From the NCBI GenBank assembly GCA_945860865.1, contig CAMARW010000007.1:1-64000 (forward strand): a DNA stretch of 64,000 nucleotides. The letters run 5' to 3'. The notes beneath the pieces were generated by a model that was given only the letters and a program-made list of their open reading frames with translations, searched no databases and was not told the DNA's origin. Origin of the DNA: Chitinophaga pinensis (GTDB lineage: Bacteria > Bacteroidota > Bacteroidia > UKL13-3). Position 1 is the stretch's first letter. Every line of letters begins with the position of its first letter. The translations under genes and the position numbers were made by a program. This document shows, piece by piece, positions 51,592-61,916 of this stretch.

Positions 51592-52618
51592 AAAAATAGT
51601 CTTTTTAATTTATACCTTAACGCCAACGGGTGGTTTAAAAGTATTGTTTAAGATTGGCAATAAGTTAAAAGAAAGTGGTTATGATGTTGAATTTTATGTA
51701 GCCGAAAATTTAGCAGATTACCCTTTGCAATACCAAAATAGTTGCAAAATTGTAGGAGCGAATGGAAATGTGCTAAATACTTTTTTCTCGAGGTTAGCTT
51801 ATTTGTTTAATGCACAAATAAAAGCAGATGTTATTGTAGCAACTTATTTCCCTACAGCCATAGCGGCTTACTTTAATAAAAATATAGTGGGGAAACTACT
51901 TTATTACGTTCAAGCAGATGAGACTCATTTTTTCTCTTTTAGGTTGTTAACTTTAGTAAGGAGATTCCATTATTTTCTATTTGCACATGTTTCTTATTTA
52001 ATACCCATTCGTAAAATTGTAAATTGTGCGGGTTCCACTACTTCTTTATCTAAAAGAAATAACTATCCTGTAATTCCCCCAGGTTTTGATCCAATTATAT
52101 ATAATCCATCTAAAAAGGGGGTAAATACTGTTTTAAAAATTGGCCATATCTCAAGGGTGGAGAGGCGTAAAGGTAGTTTAGAGTTTTTTGAAGCCATGAA
52201 GCTTTTGAGAGAGGAAGGATTAGATTTTGAGATTTTAATTGCCTATGATTTCTGCAAAGAAACTGCACAAGTAGATTATGAAAAGTGCAAGCCAAAGAGC
52301 GAGAGTGAATTAGCCGATTTTTATTCTAGTTGTGATATTATTATCTCCACAGTTTGGGAAAAAGGTTTTGCTTATCCGCCACTCGAAACAATGGCTTGTG
52401 GTTCTATAAGTATTTCAACGCCAATTGATTATGGCAAAGAATGGCATGATCATGTTCCTATTGCAGTTAACAATGCTAGCGCCATTAAAGAGGCTGTTTT
52501 ATGGATAGTAAATAATCCTTTAGAAGCAGAAAAAATTAGACAAAATGGGATAGCCACTTCTCATAAATATACTTGGGATTTTATTGTAGAAAGCTGGATT
52601 AAAGAAATAGAAAAATGA
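51584..52618 (+). CDS. Glycosyltransferase, family 4-like
   Basis: GHISRVERRKGSLEFFEAMKLL, CDIIISTVWEKGFAYPPLETMACGS. Confidence 0.88.
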   Translation: MGKKIVFLIYTLTPTGGLKVLFKIGNKLKESGYDVEFYVAENLADYPLQYQNSCKIVGANGNVLNTFFSRLAYLFNAQIKADVIVATYFPTAIAAYFNKNIVGKLLYYVQADETHFFSFRLLTLVRRFHYFLFAHVSYLIPIRKIVNCAGSTTSLSKRNNYPVIPPGFDPIIYNPSKKGVNTVLKIGHISRVERRKGSLEFFEAMKLLREEGLDFEILIAYDFCKETAQVDYEKCKPKSESELADFYSSCDIIISTVWEKGFAYPPLETMACGSISISTPIDYGKEWHDHVPIAVNNASAIKEAVLWIVNNPLEAEKIRQNGIATSHKYTWDFIVESWIKEIEK

Positions 52619-53943
52619 AATTTTTTGCCAATACATATCGGGTTGTTTTTGGGATATTGTTTCTTTATCTATTTATAAATATTCCAATATACATTCAAAC
52701 CAACACCTACAAATTGCCTATTATTAGAATGCAGTTAATAGAATTAATTGCGTGGGTTTCGGCATTAGGCTATTTATCTTTGTTTTTATTTGCAAAAAAA
52801 ATACATGTTTGGCTCGAACCAAATCTAGTAAAAACCTATTTTGTTTGGCTTGCATACTCACTTTTGTCAATTGTTTTATTGGTCCGGTTTTCATACCAAA
52901 TTCCTTATTATTTCTATTTAATTTTCACCTTATTGCCCTACTATTTTTTGTTTGTTATGCAATTGATAGGCTTTACAGAACTGAATAGAGAAAAAACCTT
53001 GACATTTCTTAATCAAACGATTTTATGGTTGGGTAAAGCATATATACCTGTGTTTGCCTTTGCTTGTTTGCAGTATATTTTTAAATCAGATTTTGTTAAC
53101 CTAAATACTGAGGAAAAAACCTTGCAAGCAACAAGTGAATTATTAGGTTCATTTAGGCCACGGTCTATCTTTAATTCTTCGTATGAATTTGGGCTATATT
53201 CTTTGTTGGTATTTTGTCTTTTTATACCCCTAATTGATATAAAAGAATTGAAAAAAAATAAGGTAGTTTTATGGATTACGGTTTTAAGTGCAATTGGAAT
53301 AGTCTTGTCTTTTACGCGCAATGTATACCTATTATGGGGTATGGTTTTAATTGTTTTATATGTGTTTAAGGAATGGCAAAATGCAATATTTTTGAAACGA
53401 ATTTTGCCGCATATTTTTACAATTTTATCATTTGCATTGCTATTAATTTTGTCGTTTCAGGCATTATCTGGTGTTATGTTAACAGATTTTTTAAGCAGCG
53501 AATCTACCTTTGTAAGATTTAGCCTTTTATATGCTTTAATGGAAGGATTGGTGTTGAATGGAAGTATAATTGATATTTTATTTGGCTGGGGTTTAATTCA
53601 ACATGCAGGCGATTCAAATTTAATATCCATTTTTCCTGACATTTACAATTCTGAAGATGGTACACTGGGTGTAGATAATTTGTTTTTTGCAGTGTTTTTA
53701 AATCAAGGGTTGATTGGTTTGGGCATATATTTAGTCTTGTTTCAAAAGATGTGGAATAAATTGTGTTCGTATTATTATGCCTCTAAAAATGCTTTAATAT
53801 TGAGCAGTATATTACTGCTTGGATCTTTTTTAGGTGCCGGTGTTTTTAACTTGGTACATTATGGCATTTATGGATACTTCGTTTGGTTTTTTGCATTTGC
53901 GGCACTAAGTTTATTCCCAAGAAAAAAAGAGTCATCAAGTTAA
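52615..53943 (+). CDS. O-antigen polymerase/ligase-like (Wzy) membrane protein
   Basis: Multi-[23 protein letters not shown] and a large periplasmic loop. Confidence 0.7.
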   Translation: MKFFANTYRVVFGILFLYLFINIPIYIQTNTYKLPIIRMQLIELIAWVSALGYLSLFLFAKKIHVWLEPNLVKTYFVWLAYSLLSIVLLVRFSYQIPYYFYLIFTLLPYYFLFVMQLIGFTELNREKTLTFLNQTILWLGKAYIPVFAFACLQYIFKSDFVNLNTEEKTLQATSELLGSFRPRSIFNSSYEFGLYSLLVFCLFIPLIDIKELKKNKVVLWITVLSAIGIVLSFTRNVYLLWGMVLIVLYVFKEWQNAIFLKRILPHIFTILSFALLLILSFQALSGVMLTDFLSSESTFVRFSLLYALMEGLVLNGSIIDILFGWGLIQHAGDSNLISIFPDIYNSEDGTLGVDNLFFAVFLNQGLIGLGIYLVLFQKMWNKLCSYYYASKNALILSSILLLGSFLGAGVFNLVHYGIYGYFVWFFAFAALSLFPRKKESSS

Positions 53944-55052
53944 AATTTACGCTCAAAAAACGATTTAATTTCGCCGCAAATATAACTTATCTCTTCTATG
54001 CTCATGCCTGGATAGAGTGGCAAACTCAGCGCTGTATTGGCAATTTCTTCTGCAATAGGAAAGTCGCCTTTTTTATAATTTAATTCTTTATAAGCTTCCT
54101 GTAAATGTGGTGGAACGGGATAATGAATAAGTGTGCCAATTCCTGCACTGCTTAAATAGGCCTGCAATTCATTTCTTTTATGGGTTCTAACCAAAAAAAT
54201 ATGGTATACATGGTCTGCTTTATCAGCCGTTTTTGGGAGTATTATATCTGCAATCGGACTTAATAATTCAAGGTATACTTTTGCTAGGGATTTCCTTTGG
54301 CCTGTCCACTTGTTTAAATAGTTTAATTTAACAGATAAAAAAGCGGCTTGCACCTCGTCTAATCTAGAATTTATACCTTTTACTTGATTGTAATATTTCT
54401 CTTGTGAGCCATAGTTTCGAAGTATTTGCACTTTTTGAAACAGTTCCTGGTTAGCTGTTGTAACGGCACCAGCATCTCCCAATGCGCCTAGGTTTTTTCC
54501 GGGGTAAAAACTGGTGGCATTAATATCTCCAAATGATCCGCATGTTTTGTTATTATATTGCGCCCCTTGTGCTTGGGCATTGTCTTCAATAACAAATAAA
54601 TTATGTTCTTTTGCCAATTGCATAATATCATCCATCTCGCAACTTTGCCCATATAAATGCACCGGAATAATGGCTTTGGTTCGAGCCGAAATATGAGACT
54701 TAATTTGTTCTGCGCAAATATTGTAGGTATCTATACTGGGTTCAACAGGAATAGGCTTTGCGCCTACGTATGAAACGGCCAACCATGTGGCAATATAGGT
54801 GTTAGAAGGAACGATAACTTCATCGCCTTCGCCAATTTCTAGTGTTATTAAACTTAAGATGAGTGCGTCTAATCCGTTGGCAACACCCGCGCAGAAAGGA
54901 ACTTTAGAGAATGCTGCATATGCTTCTTCGAAGGTTTTGAGCTGATTTCCCATTATAAACCAATTTGATTGGTAAGTGGTTTTAAACGCCTCAAAAATCT
55001 CTGCTTCAATTTCTTTGTGAGCTGCAGCAAAATTTAGATAGGGTATTTTCAT
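53940..55052 (-). CDS. DegT/DnrJ/EryC1-family aminotransferase (FdtB/QdtB-like)
   Basis: [65 protein letters not shown]. Confidence 0.93.
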   Translation of the reverse strand: MKIPYLNFAAAHKEIEAEIFEAFKTTYQSNWFIMGNQLKTFEEAYAAFSKVPFCAGVANGLDALILSLITLEIGEGDEVIVPSNTYIATWLAVSYVGAKPIPVEPSIDTYNICAEQIKSHISARTKAIIPVHLYGQSCEMDDIMQLAKEHNLFVIEDNAQAQGAQYNNKTCGSFGDINATSFYPGKNLGALGDAGAVTTANQELFQKVQILRNYGSQEKYYNQVKGINSRLDEVQAAFLSVKLNYLNKWTGQRKSLAKVYLELLSPIADIILPKTADKADHVYHIFLVRTHKRNELQAYLSSAGIGTLIHYPVPPHLQEAYKELNYKKGDFPIAEEIANTALSLPLYPGMSIEEISYICGEIKSFFERKF

Positions 55053-55606
55053 AGCTCCTGCATTCCTTTTTCGGTTAAAATAAATTTGCTGCCATTCTGC
55101 GATTGGTAAATATTGTTTTCAAGCAAGCTCAATTTGTTGCCTTCTTTATCTACCCAGCCTTTAATTTTGGCTGGATTTCCATATACCAAGGCATGGTTGG
55201 GCACGTCTTTGGTTATAACTGAACCAATACCCGTCATGGCATACTCGCCTACAACCACACCTGCTAATACCGTTGAGTTGGCTCCAATACTTGCGCCTTT
55301 TTTGATGAGGATGGGTACTGATTCTATATACTGTTTGCTTCTTGGGCGTGCATCATTTGTAAAAACTACGTTCGGACCAAGAAATACGTTGTCTTCAAGC
55401 TTTACTCCTTCCCAAATATAAATGCCAGATTTAATGGTTACATCATTGCCAATTTCTACTTTTTGTTCTATAAAACAATGATCGCATATGTTGCAATTTT
55501 CGCCAATTTCTACTTCAGATAAAATATGTACAAAGGCCCAAATTCTCGAGTTTTTGCCAATTTTTTTAGTGTCTACTATAGCGCTAGGATGTACGTAATA
55601 TTCCAT
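55049..55606 (-). CDS. Hexapeptide-repeat N-acyltransferase (FdtC/WbbJ-like)
   Basis: Left-handed beta-helix hexapeptides ([34 protein letters not shown]). Confidence 0.9.
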   Translation of the reverse strand: MEYYVHPSAIVDTKKIGKNSRIWAFVHILSEVEIGENCNICDHCFIEQKVEIGNDVTIKSGIYIWEGVKLEDNVFLGPNVVFTNDARPRSKQYIESVPILIKKGASIGANSTVLAGVVVGEYAMTGIGSVITKDVPNHALVYGNPAKIKGWVDKEGNKLSLLENNIYQSQNGSKFILTEKGMQEL

Positions 55607-55608
55607 GG

Positions 55609-56019
55609 TTATTTACCCCAGATACTTAGAAAATCATCGTAATTGCGGATATAATCTTTCTCGTCGTAATCGGTTGAGGCCAGCACCAGTTGAACCGCAT
55701 TATGCGAATATTGCATGGTATGCCATACATTGGGTGGAATGTACAAACCTTGTGTTGGATCTGATAATACAAATGTCTGAATTTGCTTATCGGCCGTTTC
55801 GGTGTTGACAATAATTTTACCACAAACCGCAATCAAAAATTGCTCTGTTTGGTGGTGTGCATGTCGGCCACGCACAATGTTCTCCGGTGTGTAATAGGTC
55901 CAGAAAGTTCTTTTTATAGAGAACGGAACCATATTAGAGTCGCCCACGGTAATATATCCGGTAGCACTTTCGCCCAACTTAGTTAATGGCACAACGTGAG
56001 GCTGATTATAGCTTTTCAT
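55609..56019 (-). CDS. Sugar 3,4-ketoisomerase (FdtA/QdtA/WxcM-like cupin)
   Basis: RGRHAHHQTEQFLIAVCGKI, YIPPNVWHTMQYS. Confidence 0.9.
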   Translation of the reverse strand: MKSYNQPHVVPLTKLGESATGYITVGDSNMVPFSIKRTFWTYYTPENIVRGRHAHHQTEQFLIAVCGKIIVNTETADKQIQTFVLSDPTQGLYIPPNVWHTMQYSHNAVQLVLASTDYDEKDYIRNYDDFLSIWGK

Positions 56020-56263
56020 TCATTTAATTTTACTATACAAACATAAGGGCTAGTTTGGTTTTTTAAAAATTCTGAAGCTCCAAATAACATGTTTTGGAAT
56101 AAAATTGATATAATTTGAATAAACAGGGAGTGCAGATGGTTATTATGCACTTAAAGTGGAAACTATCAGAGGAACCGCATTCAAAAAGTTAGTGGTTCTA
56201 AATAATTTTTAAAAAGCCAATTTAGAATATTTGGTTATTTTCGCCAAATAATACGTAATTGCC

Positions 56264-57145
56264 TTGGATGTATCCATTATTATACCTTTTTACCAGCGAA
56301 AAGCAGATTTGTTGAGGCTGTTACAGTCGGTTCAAAAATCTCTGTTACTTTGCAATTCTGGCATACAGGCAGAAATTATTATATTAATAGACTCTCCCGA
56401 AAATACCATACATGAATTGGAAATGCTCTTATCCGAAATTTCAGATTTACATTCTTTATGTACGTTTCAAGTTATTTATAATGAGAAAAATATAGGTGTA
56501 GCCCAAACCCGTAACAAGGGTTTAGCGCTTGCCAAAGGGGAGTATATTCACCTCATAGACCAAGATGATGAGGTGCATCCAGATTTTTATTATAAAGTAA
56601 GTGCTGCCTTACAAAACCATGATTGGGTTTTGGTTAATGGCCTCTTTCAATTCGATTTGGTTCAAAAAAGCCAAAAAATTTATTACCTTAAACCTGCCTT
56701 AACCTTACAAAATTTTGTAACCGACGGTTTCCTTCGTTCGCCTGGTCAGGTTGTATTTGCCAGAAAATTGAAGCAAGGAAAAGCGTTTATTTCTGTGCCC
56801 AATAGTGCGGGTGCCGACGATCGTTTTTTTTGGATACAGCAATTTGCCCTGAACCCAAACATGCGAGTAAGCTATGTTTTGGAGCCATTGTATGTGGCAC
56901 ATATACACAATGAGAATTTTAGTGCCGATAGTTTGCAATTGTACCAATGTTGCTTGAGCATTTGGGAGAATTGGGATTTTAAAGAATTGCCCATTCCAAA
57001 AAATTGGGTAAATGAGAATATATTAGCATTAAAATATATTTTAGGAAAAGAGAGAAATTTTAAGAGTTTTTTGGCATATATAAGGTATAAATTTAAGTTA
57101 AACAGAATGATTAGGTTCTTCATAAAAAAGGTTTTGTTGTCATGA
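56264..57145 (+). CDS. Glycosyltransferase family 2
   Basis: VSIIIPFYQRKADLLRLLQSV, NIGVAQTRNKGLALAKGEYIHLIDQDDE. TTG start. Confidence 0.9.
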   Translation: MDVSIIIPFYQRKADLLRLLQSVQKSLLLCNSGIQAEIIILIDSPENTIHELEMLLSEISDLHSLCTFQVIYNEKNIGVAQTRNKGLALAKGEYIHLIDQDDEVHPDFYYKVSAALQNHDWVLVNGLFQFDLVQKSQKIYYLKPALTLQNFVTDGFLRSPGQVVFARKLKQGKAFISVPNSAGADDRFFWIQQFALNPNMRVSYVLEPLYVAHIHNENFSADSLQLYQCCLSIWENWDFKELPIPKNWVNENILALKYILGKERNFKSFLAYIRYKFKLNRMIRFFIKKVLLS

Positions 57146-58215
57146 TTAGAGTGCTAATTATCAATTCTTCTTTAGAGCGGTCTGGCTTAACTAATGTTAT
57201 TTATAACTTAATTAAATATATAGATTTTAGTAAGATTGAATTGCATATTCTTACGCTTTCTGAAGAAACAACGTTTTCTCGTTATCAAGAGTTTACTGAG
57301 TTTCCAATTCAATTTCATTGCTTGCCACTTGCGGGGTTTAAGCGCTATTTGGGATTAAAAAAATCGGTTCAGCCATTTATAGAAAAAATAGAACCTCATA
57401 TTATTCATACATTCGCATTTAGAGGAGTATTGGCTGCTTATCAATTGGCTGGTAAATACAAGGTGGTATCTACTATCCAAGCCGATTTGGATAAAAATTA
57501 CATAGCAGATTATGGTTTTTTAGTAGGTAAGTTAATGGCAAAAGCAGAGCTATTTATGCTAAGGCGAATGGCTGTAAGAACCGTTTGCTCTTTAGAATTA
57601 ATGCAGTTGTATAAACATATTGGCACCCTTAACTACATTCCTAATGGAGTATGCACCCAAGATTATGATAAGGTAAATAATATTGATAAAGCGAAATATA
57701 AAGAGACCTTGCAACTAAACCAATATGAAAAGATATTTATATCTACTGGAATTTTAAACGAAAGAAAAAATCCTCTTTGTATCATTCGGGCATTTAAGAA
57801 AATTTCGAATGCAACAAATGCCCTTATTATTTTGGGTGACGGCTCTCTGATGGAGGCTTGCAAAGCAGAAATTGGATCTGATATCAATATTTTTTTGCTA
57901 GGCAAAAAAGCAGATGTGCGCATGTATTTAGCCGCGTCTGATGTGTTTATTTCTGCCTCTTGGTCGGAGGGATTGCCCAATGCCTCTCTTGAGGCTGGAT
58001 TTATGGGTTTAAGTTTAGTTTTAAGTAAGATTCTTCCCCATCAAGAAATAGCTACCCAATCTAGCGCCGGGGTGCATTTGTTTAAACCTGGAATTGTGGA
58101 TGATTTAGTAAAAGTGTTGCAACAAGATAATATGGAAGCAGCCCAATTAAACCAACAATTTTCGGCCCAAAGCATGTCTAGGTCCTTCCAAGAATTATAC
58201 GCTAGTTTAGCTTAA
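57142..58215 (+). CDS. Glycosyltransferase family 4
   Basis: LERSGLTNVIYNLIKYI; FISASWSEGLPNASLEAGFMGL. Confidence 0.9.
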   Translation: MIRVLIINSSLERSGLTNVIYNLIKYIDFSKIELHILTLSEETTFSRYQEFTEFPIQFHCLPLAGFKRYLGLKKSVQPFIEKIEPHIIHTFAFRGVLAAYQLAGKYKVVSTIQADLDKNYIADYGFLVGKLMAKAELFMLRRMAVRTVCSLELMQLYKHIGTLNYIPNGVCTQDYDKVNNIDKAKYKETLQLNQYEKIFISTGILNERKNPLCIIRAFKKISNATNALIILGDGSLMEACKAEIGSDINIFLLGKKADVRMYLAASDVFISASWSEGLPNASLEAGFMGLSLVLSKILPHQEIATQSSAGVHLFKPGIVDDLVKVLQQDNMEAAQLNQQFSAQSMSRSFQELYASLA

Positions 58216-58256
58216 TCAACTTATTTTTTTGTAATATCGTATTTCATATTGTATTT

Positions 58257-58823
58257 ATGACCGAAGAAGATTACTTTAATTACCTTAAAACCAGAAGTAA
58301 CAAAGCACTTTTGTATAGAACCAAAATTATTTATCCATACATAGGTAAATATTTACCCGGTAAGGTGTTGGATATTGGCTGTGGTATTGGCGATTATTTG
58401 GGTGTAAATAAAAACAGCGTTGGCATTGATATTAACTCCCACAATGTTAATTATTGCAAACAATTGGGTTTTGATGCACGGAAAATAGAAAACAATGTTT
58501 TTCCTGTTGAGGAGAATGAGTTTGATTCAGCCATTTTAGATAATGTGTTAGAACATTTAACACATCCAGAAATAACCTTAAATGAGGTGCGTAGGGCTTT
58601 AAAAGTAGGTGGTAAATTGCTTTTGGGTGTGCCTGGTGCAAAAGGTTATACCATGGATTCTGACCATAAAAAGTTTTATGATGAAAAAGAAATGCAGCGC
58701 CTATTAACTGCAAATGGATTTATGTCTGTAACCTTTTTATACACGCCTACCTTTTTTAAATCCCATTTTATAAGTGAACGCCTGGGCTCTTATTGCGTTT
58801 ACGGTGTATTTGAAAAACTCTAG
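58257..58823 (+). CDS. SAM-dependent methyltransferase (class I)
   Basis: VLDIGCGIGDYLG, DNVLEHLTHPEITLNEVRRALKVGGKLLLGVPG. Confidence 0.9.
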   Translation: MTEEDYFNYLKTRSNKALLYRTKIIYPYIGKYLPGKVLDIGCGIGDYLGVNKNSVGIDINSHNVNYCKQLGFDARKIENNVFPVEENEFDSAILDNVLEHLTHPEITLNEVRRALKVGGKLLLGVPGAKGYTMDSDHKKFYDEKEMQRLLTANGFMSVTFLYTPTFFKSHFISERLGSYCVYGVFEKL

Positions 58824-58835
58824 TATTATATTATC

Positions 58836-59660
58836 TTGGCATATTCTTCGGCACAAATTAGTTTTTCTTTGGTGGTTTATAATCACAGTTATGAGTCTAT
58901 ACATGAGTTGGTTCAGACCGTATTAGATTTTGAAAACACGCATAGTTTATTTTTAATAGATAATTCGCCCAAAGACAAAATTAGCGTCAATTTGCCCGTT
59001 CATAATAAGCTAAAATATATTTTTAATAATCAGAACTTAGGCTACGGCAAAGCCCATAATGTGGCCATTAAACGCATACTCAATAGTACAGATTACCATT
59101 TGGTATTAAACCCAGATATCGTTTTTGAAGGCAAGGCATTGCATCAAATGCTATTGTTTTTAGAACAACAACCTAATATTGGCTTACTTATGCCAAAAGT
59201 GCTATACGGCAATGGCGAAATACAATATTTATGCAAGCTGTTTCCCACCCCTTTTGATTTAATAATGCGTAGGTTCATACCGGGGTTTTTAAAAAATAAA
59301 TTACAAGCTAGGCTGAACCAATACGAGCTAAAGCATAAGAATTATGATGCACAAATGGAAGTGCCAAATTTGTCGGGTTGCTTTATGTTGCTAAGGGTGG
59401 AGGTGCTTAAAATTGTGGGTTTATTTGATGAGCAATTCTTTATGTATTTAGAAGATACAGATTTAAGCAGGCGCATAAACATGCAGTTTCAAACCATTTA
59501 TTACCCTCAGGTTTCTATTGTTCATCAATATGAAAAGGGCTCGTATAAAAGTTTAAAATTACTGAAATATCATGTTGTTTCTGCCTTTAGGTATTTTAAT
59601 AAATATGGTTGGTTTTTGGATACCGTTAGAACCACTATTAATAAAAGGATGGCATCATGA
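58836..59660 (+). CDS. Glycosyltransferase family 2 (rhamnosyltransferase-like)
   Basis: NNQNLGYGKAHNVAIK, VLNPDIVFEGKAL, LSGCFMLLRVEVLKIVGLFDEQFFMYLEDTDLSRR. TTG start. Confidence 0.9.
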   Translation: MAYSSAQISFSLVVYNHSYESIHELVQTVLDFENTHSLFLIDNSPKDKISVNLPVHNKLKYIFNNQNLGYGKAHNVAIKRILNSTDYHLVLNPDIVFEGKALHQMLLFLEQQPNIGLLMPKVLYGNGEIQYLCKLFPTPFDLIMRRFIPGFLKNKLQARLNQYELKHKNYDAQMEVPNLSGCFMLLRVEVLKIVGLFDEQFFMYLEDTDLSRRINMQFQTIYYPQVSIVHQYEKGSYKSLKLLKYHVVSAFRYFNKYGWFLDTVRTTINKRMAS

Positions 59661-60433
59661 AAGTATCTGTAATAACAGCGGTTTTCTCTAACAAAGCTTT
59701 TGTTAAAAATGCTATAGAGTCTGTATTGGCTCAAAAAAATGTAGACATAGAATACATAGTAGTGGATGGAGGCTCAAAAGATGGAACAGTAGAAATAGTA
59801 AAATCTTATGGTACGCGCATACATAAGTTTATCTCTGAACCCGATGAAGGGGTTTATTTTGCCCTAAATAAAGGTATTACAATAGCCACAGGTGATATTA
59901 TTGCACTTTTGCATAGCGATGATTTTTATGCGCATTCTTTTGTTTTATCGCAGGTGGTAGAGGCTTTTGAGAATACTCAATGCGATGCGGTTTACTCCAA
60001 TTTGTATTATGTTAAAAGTAGTAATACCAACAAAATAATTCGCCTGTGGGATTCTGGTGATTACAAAAAAAATGATTTTTATAAAGGTTGGATGCCACCG
60101 CACCCAGCTTTTTTTGCCAAACGCAGCGTTTACCAGCAGTTTGGATCTTTCAATACCTTGCTTAAAAGTGCGGCAGATTATGAGCTTATGTTGCGACTCA
60201 TTTTTAAAAACCAAATACAACTAGAATACATTCCTAAATTCTTTGTAAAAATGCGTACCGGAGGTGCCAGCAATCGCTCTTTATTAAATAGGATAAAGGC
60301 AAATATGGAAGACCGTAAAGCTTGGTATATCAATGGGCTTGAACCTAAATGGTATACCCTAATGTTGAAGCCGCTCATTAAATTATTCCAGTATCGTTTT
60401 TTTAGTTATTTTCGGCCAGATAATATTCATTAA
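59657..60433 (+). CDS. Glycosyltransferase family 2
   Basis: KVSVITAVFSNKAFVKNAIESVLAQ, VVDGGSKDGTVEIVKSY, EPDEGVYFALNKGI. Confidence 0.93.
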   Translation: MKVSVITAVFSNKAFVKNAIESVLAQKNVDIEYIVVDGGSKDGTVEIVKSYGTRIHKFISEPDEGVYFALNKGITIATGDIIALLHSDDFYAHSFVLSQVVEAFENTQCDAVYSNLYYVKSSNTNKIIRLWDSGDYKKNDFYKGWMPPHPAFFAKRSVYQQFGSFNTLLKSAADYELMLRLIFKNQIQLEYIPKFFVKMRTGGASNRSLLNRIKANMEDRKAWYINGLEPKWYTLMLKPLIKLFQYRFFSYFRPDNIH

Positions 60434-60437
60434 TTTC

Positions 60438-60848
60438 ATGAGCATCCATTCTAACAAAGCCCCAGAACCAGTTGGGCACTATCCACATGCCAAACGTGTT
60501 GGTAATTTATTGTTTCTTTCGGGCGTTGGTCCGCGCGAAAAGGGCACTAAAATTATACCAGGAGTTACCCTAGATGAAACAGGTAATATTGTAAGCTACG
60601 ATATAGAAAAACAGGTGCGCTCTGTGTTCAATAATATCAAAAATATTTTAGAAGATGCTGGAAGTAGCTGGGAAAATATGGTTGATGTGACCGTTTATTT
60701 AACCAATATGAAAGACGATTTTCCAACCTACAATAAGCTATGGGCAGAATATTTTGCCATAGACCCACCGTGCAGAACCACTCTAGAAATAAACTGCTTG
60801 CCAACACCAATTGCCATAGAGTTAAAGGTTATTGCTACCATAGATTGA
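60438..60848 (+). CDS. RidA/YjgF-family protein, resembling 2-aminomuconate deaminase-type members
   Basis: LLFLSGVGPREKGTKIIPGVTLDETGNIVSYDIEKQVRSVFNNIKNILEDAGSSWENMVDVTVYLTNM. Confidence 0.85.
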   Translation: MSIHSNKAPEPVGHYPHAKRVGNLLFLSGVGPREKGTKIIPGVTLDETGNIVSYDIEKQVRSVFNNIKNILEDAGSSWENMVDVTVYLTNMKDDFPTYNKLWAEYFAIDPPCRTTLEINCLPTPIAIELKVIATID

Positions 60849-60858
60849 TCTAGCATAC

Positions 60859-61887
60859 ATGGGTAAAAATAACTTTGATTTCCTGAGATTTGCTTTTGCG
60901 CTCATTGTTGTTTTCTCGCATATAATTGATTTATCGCTTGCGCCAAGTTTGCAATTTTTAAAGCCATTTTTTGATTCACATGTATCTGTTACGGGGTTCT
61001 TTGTAATAAGTGGTTTTTTAATTACTGCTTCCTACCTTCGTTCTTCTTCAATTAGTTCGTATTTTGAAAAACGGGCAAGGCGGTTGTTGCCAGCATATGT
61101 AATGGTAATTGTTTTGTCTGTGCTCATTTTTTCGATATTTACTTCGCTTAGCTTTGGCAGTTATTTTGGCAGTAAACAGCTTTATACATACTTGTTTTCT
61201 AATCTTTTGTTTGTTAATTTTATACAGCCTTGTTTGCCAGGAGTATTTTTAGATAATGCCTATTGTGCGATAAATGGGGCCTTGTGGACAATCAAAGTAG
61301 AAGTTGGATTTTACCTCGTTCTGCCATTGATTTTGTATGGCCTAAAACGAGTTCCTAATAAATTGTTGTATTTGGTGGGTTTGTATGTTTTGGGTTTATT
61401 ATACCAATACGGATTGTCCTATTTAATGGAGGTTTGGCCTGCAAAATCAAATATATTAAATACCTTAAAGCACCAGTTGCCAGGTTACTTAACCTATTTT
61501 ATGGCAGGTATTATACTTTTTCAATACCTAGATTACATCAAACAAAAACGAATGTCTTTGGGTGTAATTGCCTCTCTTGTTTTTGTAGTAGAATATGCTG
61601 CTGGTATTGAAGTATTTAGACCTTTGGCTATGGCGGTTCTCATTGGATGTTTCGCTTTTGGCATTTCGTATTTAAATAACTTTGGCAAGTATGGCGATGT
61701 TTCTTACGGAATATACATACTTCATTTTCCAATTATTCAATGTTTGGTAAGCCTTGGTTTTTTTGAACTTTTTAACCCTTTTATACTATTAATAGCCATT
61801 GTAATTGTAGTAGTGCTTCTTGGTTTTTTATCCTGGCATTTTATAGAAAGCCGGTTTATTAAAAGAAGGTCTCTTCATTTAGGGTAA
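60859..61887 (+). CDS. Acyltransferase family 3 (OafA-like membrane acyltransferase)
   Basis: NNFDFLRFAFALIVVFSHI, SVTGFFVISGFLITASYL, ALWTIKVEVGFYLVLP. Confidence 0.93.
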   Translation: MGKNNFDFLRFAFALIVVFSHIIDLSLAPSLQFLKPFFDSHVSVTGFFVISGFLITASYLRSSSISSYFEKRARRLLPAYVMVIVLSVLIFSIFTSLSFGSYFGSKQLYTYLFSNLLFVNFIQPCLPGVFLDNAYCAINGALWTIKVEVGFYLVLPLILYGLKRVPNKLLYLVGLYVLGLLYQYGLSYLMEVWPAKSNILNTLKHQLPGYLTYFMAGIILFQYLDYIKQKRMSLGVIASLVFVVEYAAGIEVFRPLAMAVLIGCFAFGISYLNNFGKYGDVSYGIYILHFPIIQCLVSLGFFELFNPFILLIAIVIVVVLLGFLSWHFIESRFIKRRSLHLG

Positions 61888-61916
61888 ACAAGTGTATTGC
61901 CAATTTTTGCCCTATA

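Noticed and set aside
46758-61887. Polysaccharide cluster as a mobile genomic island
   Set aside because: No integrase, transposase, tRNA boundary or flanking direct repeats were seen in the window.
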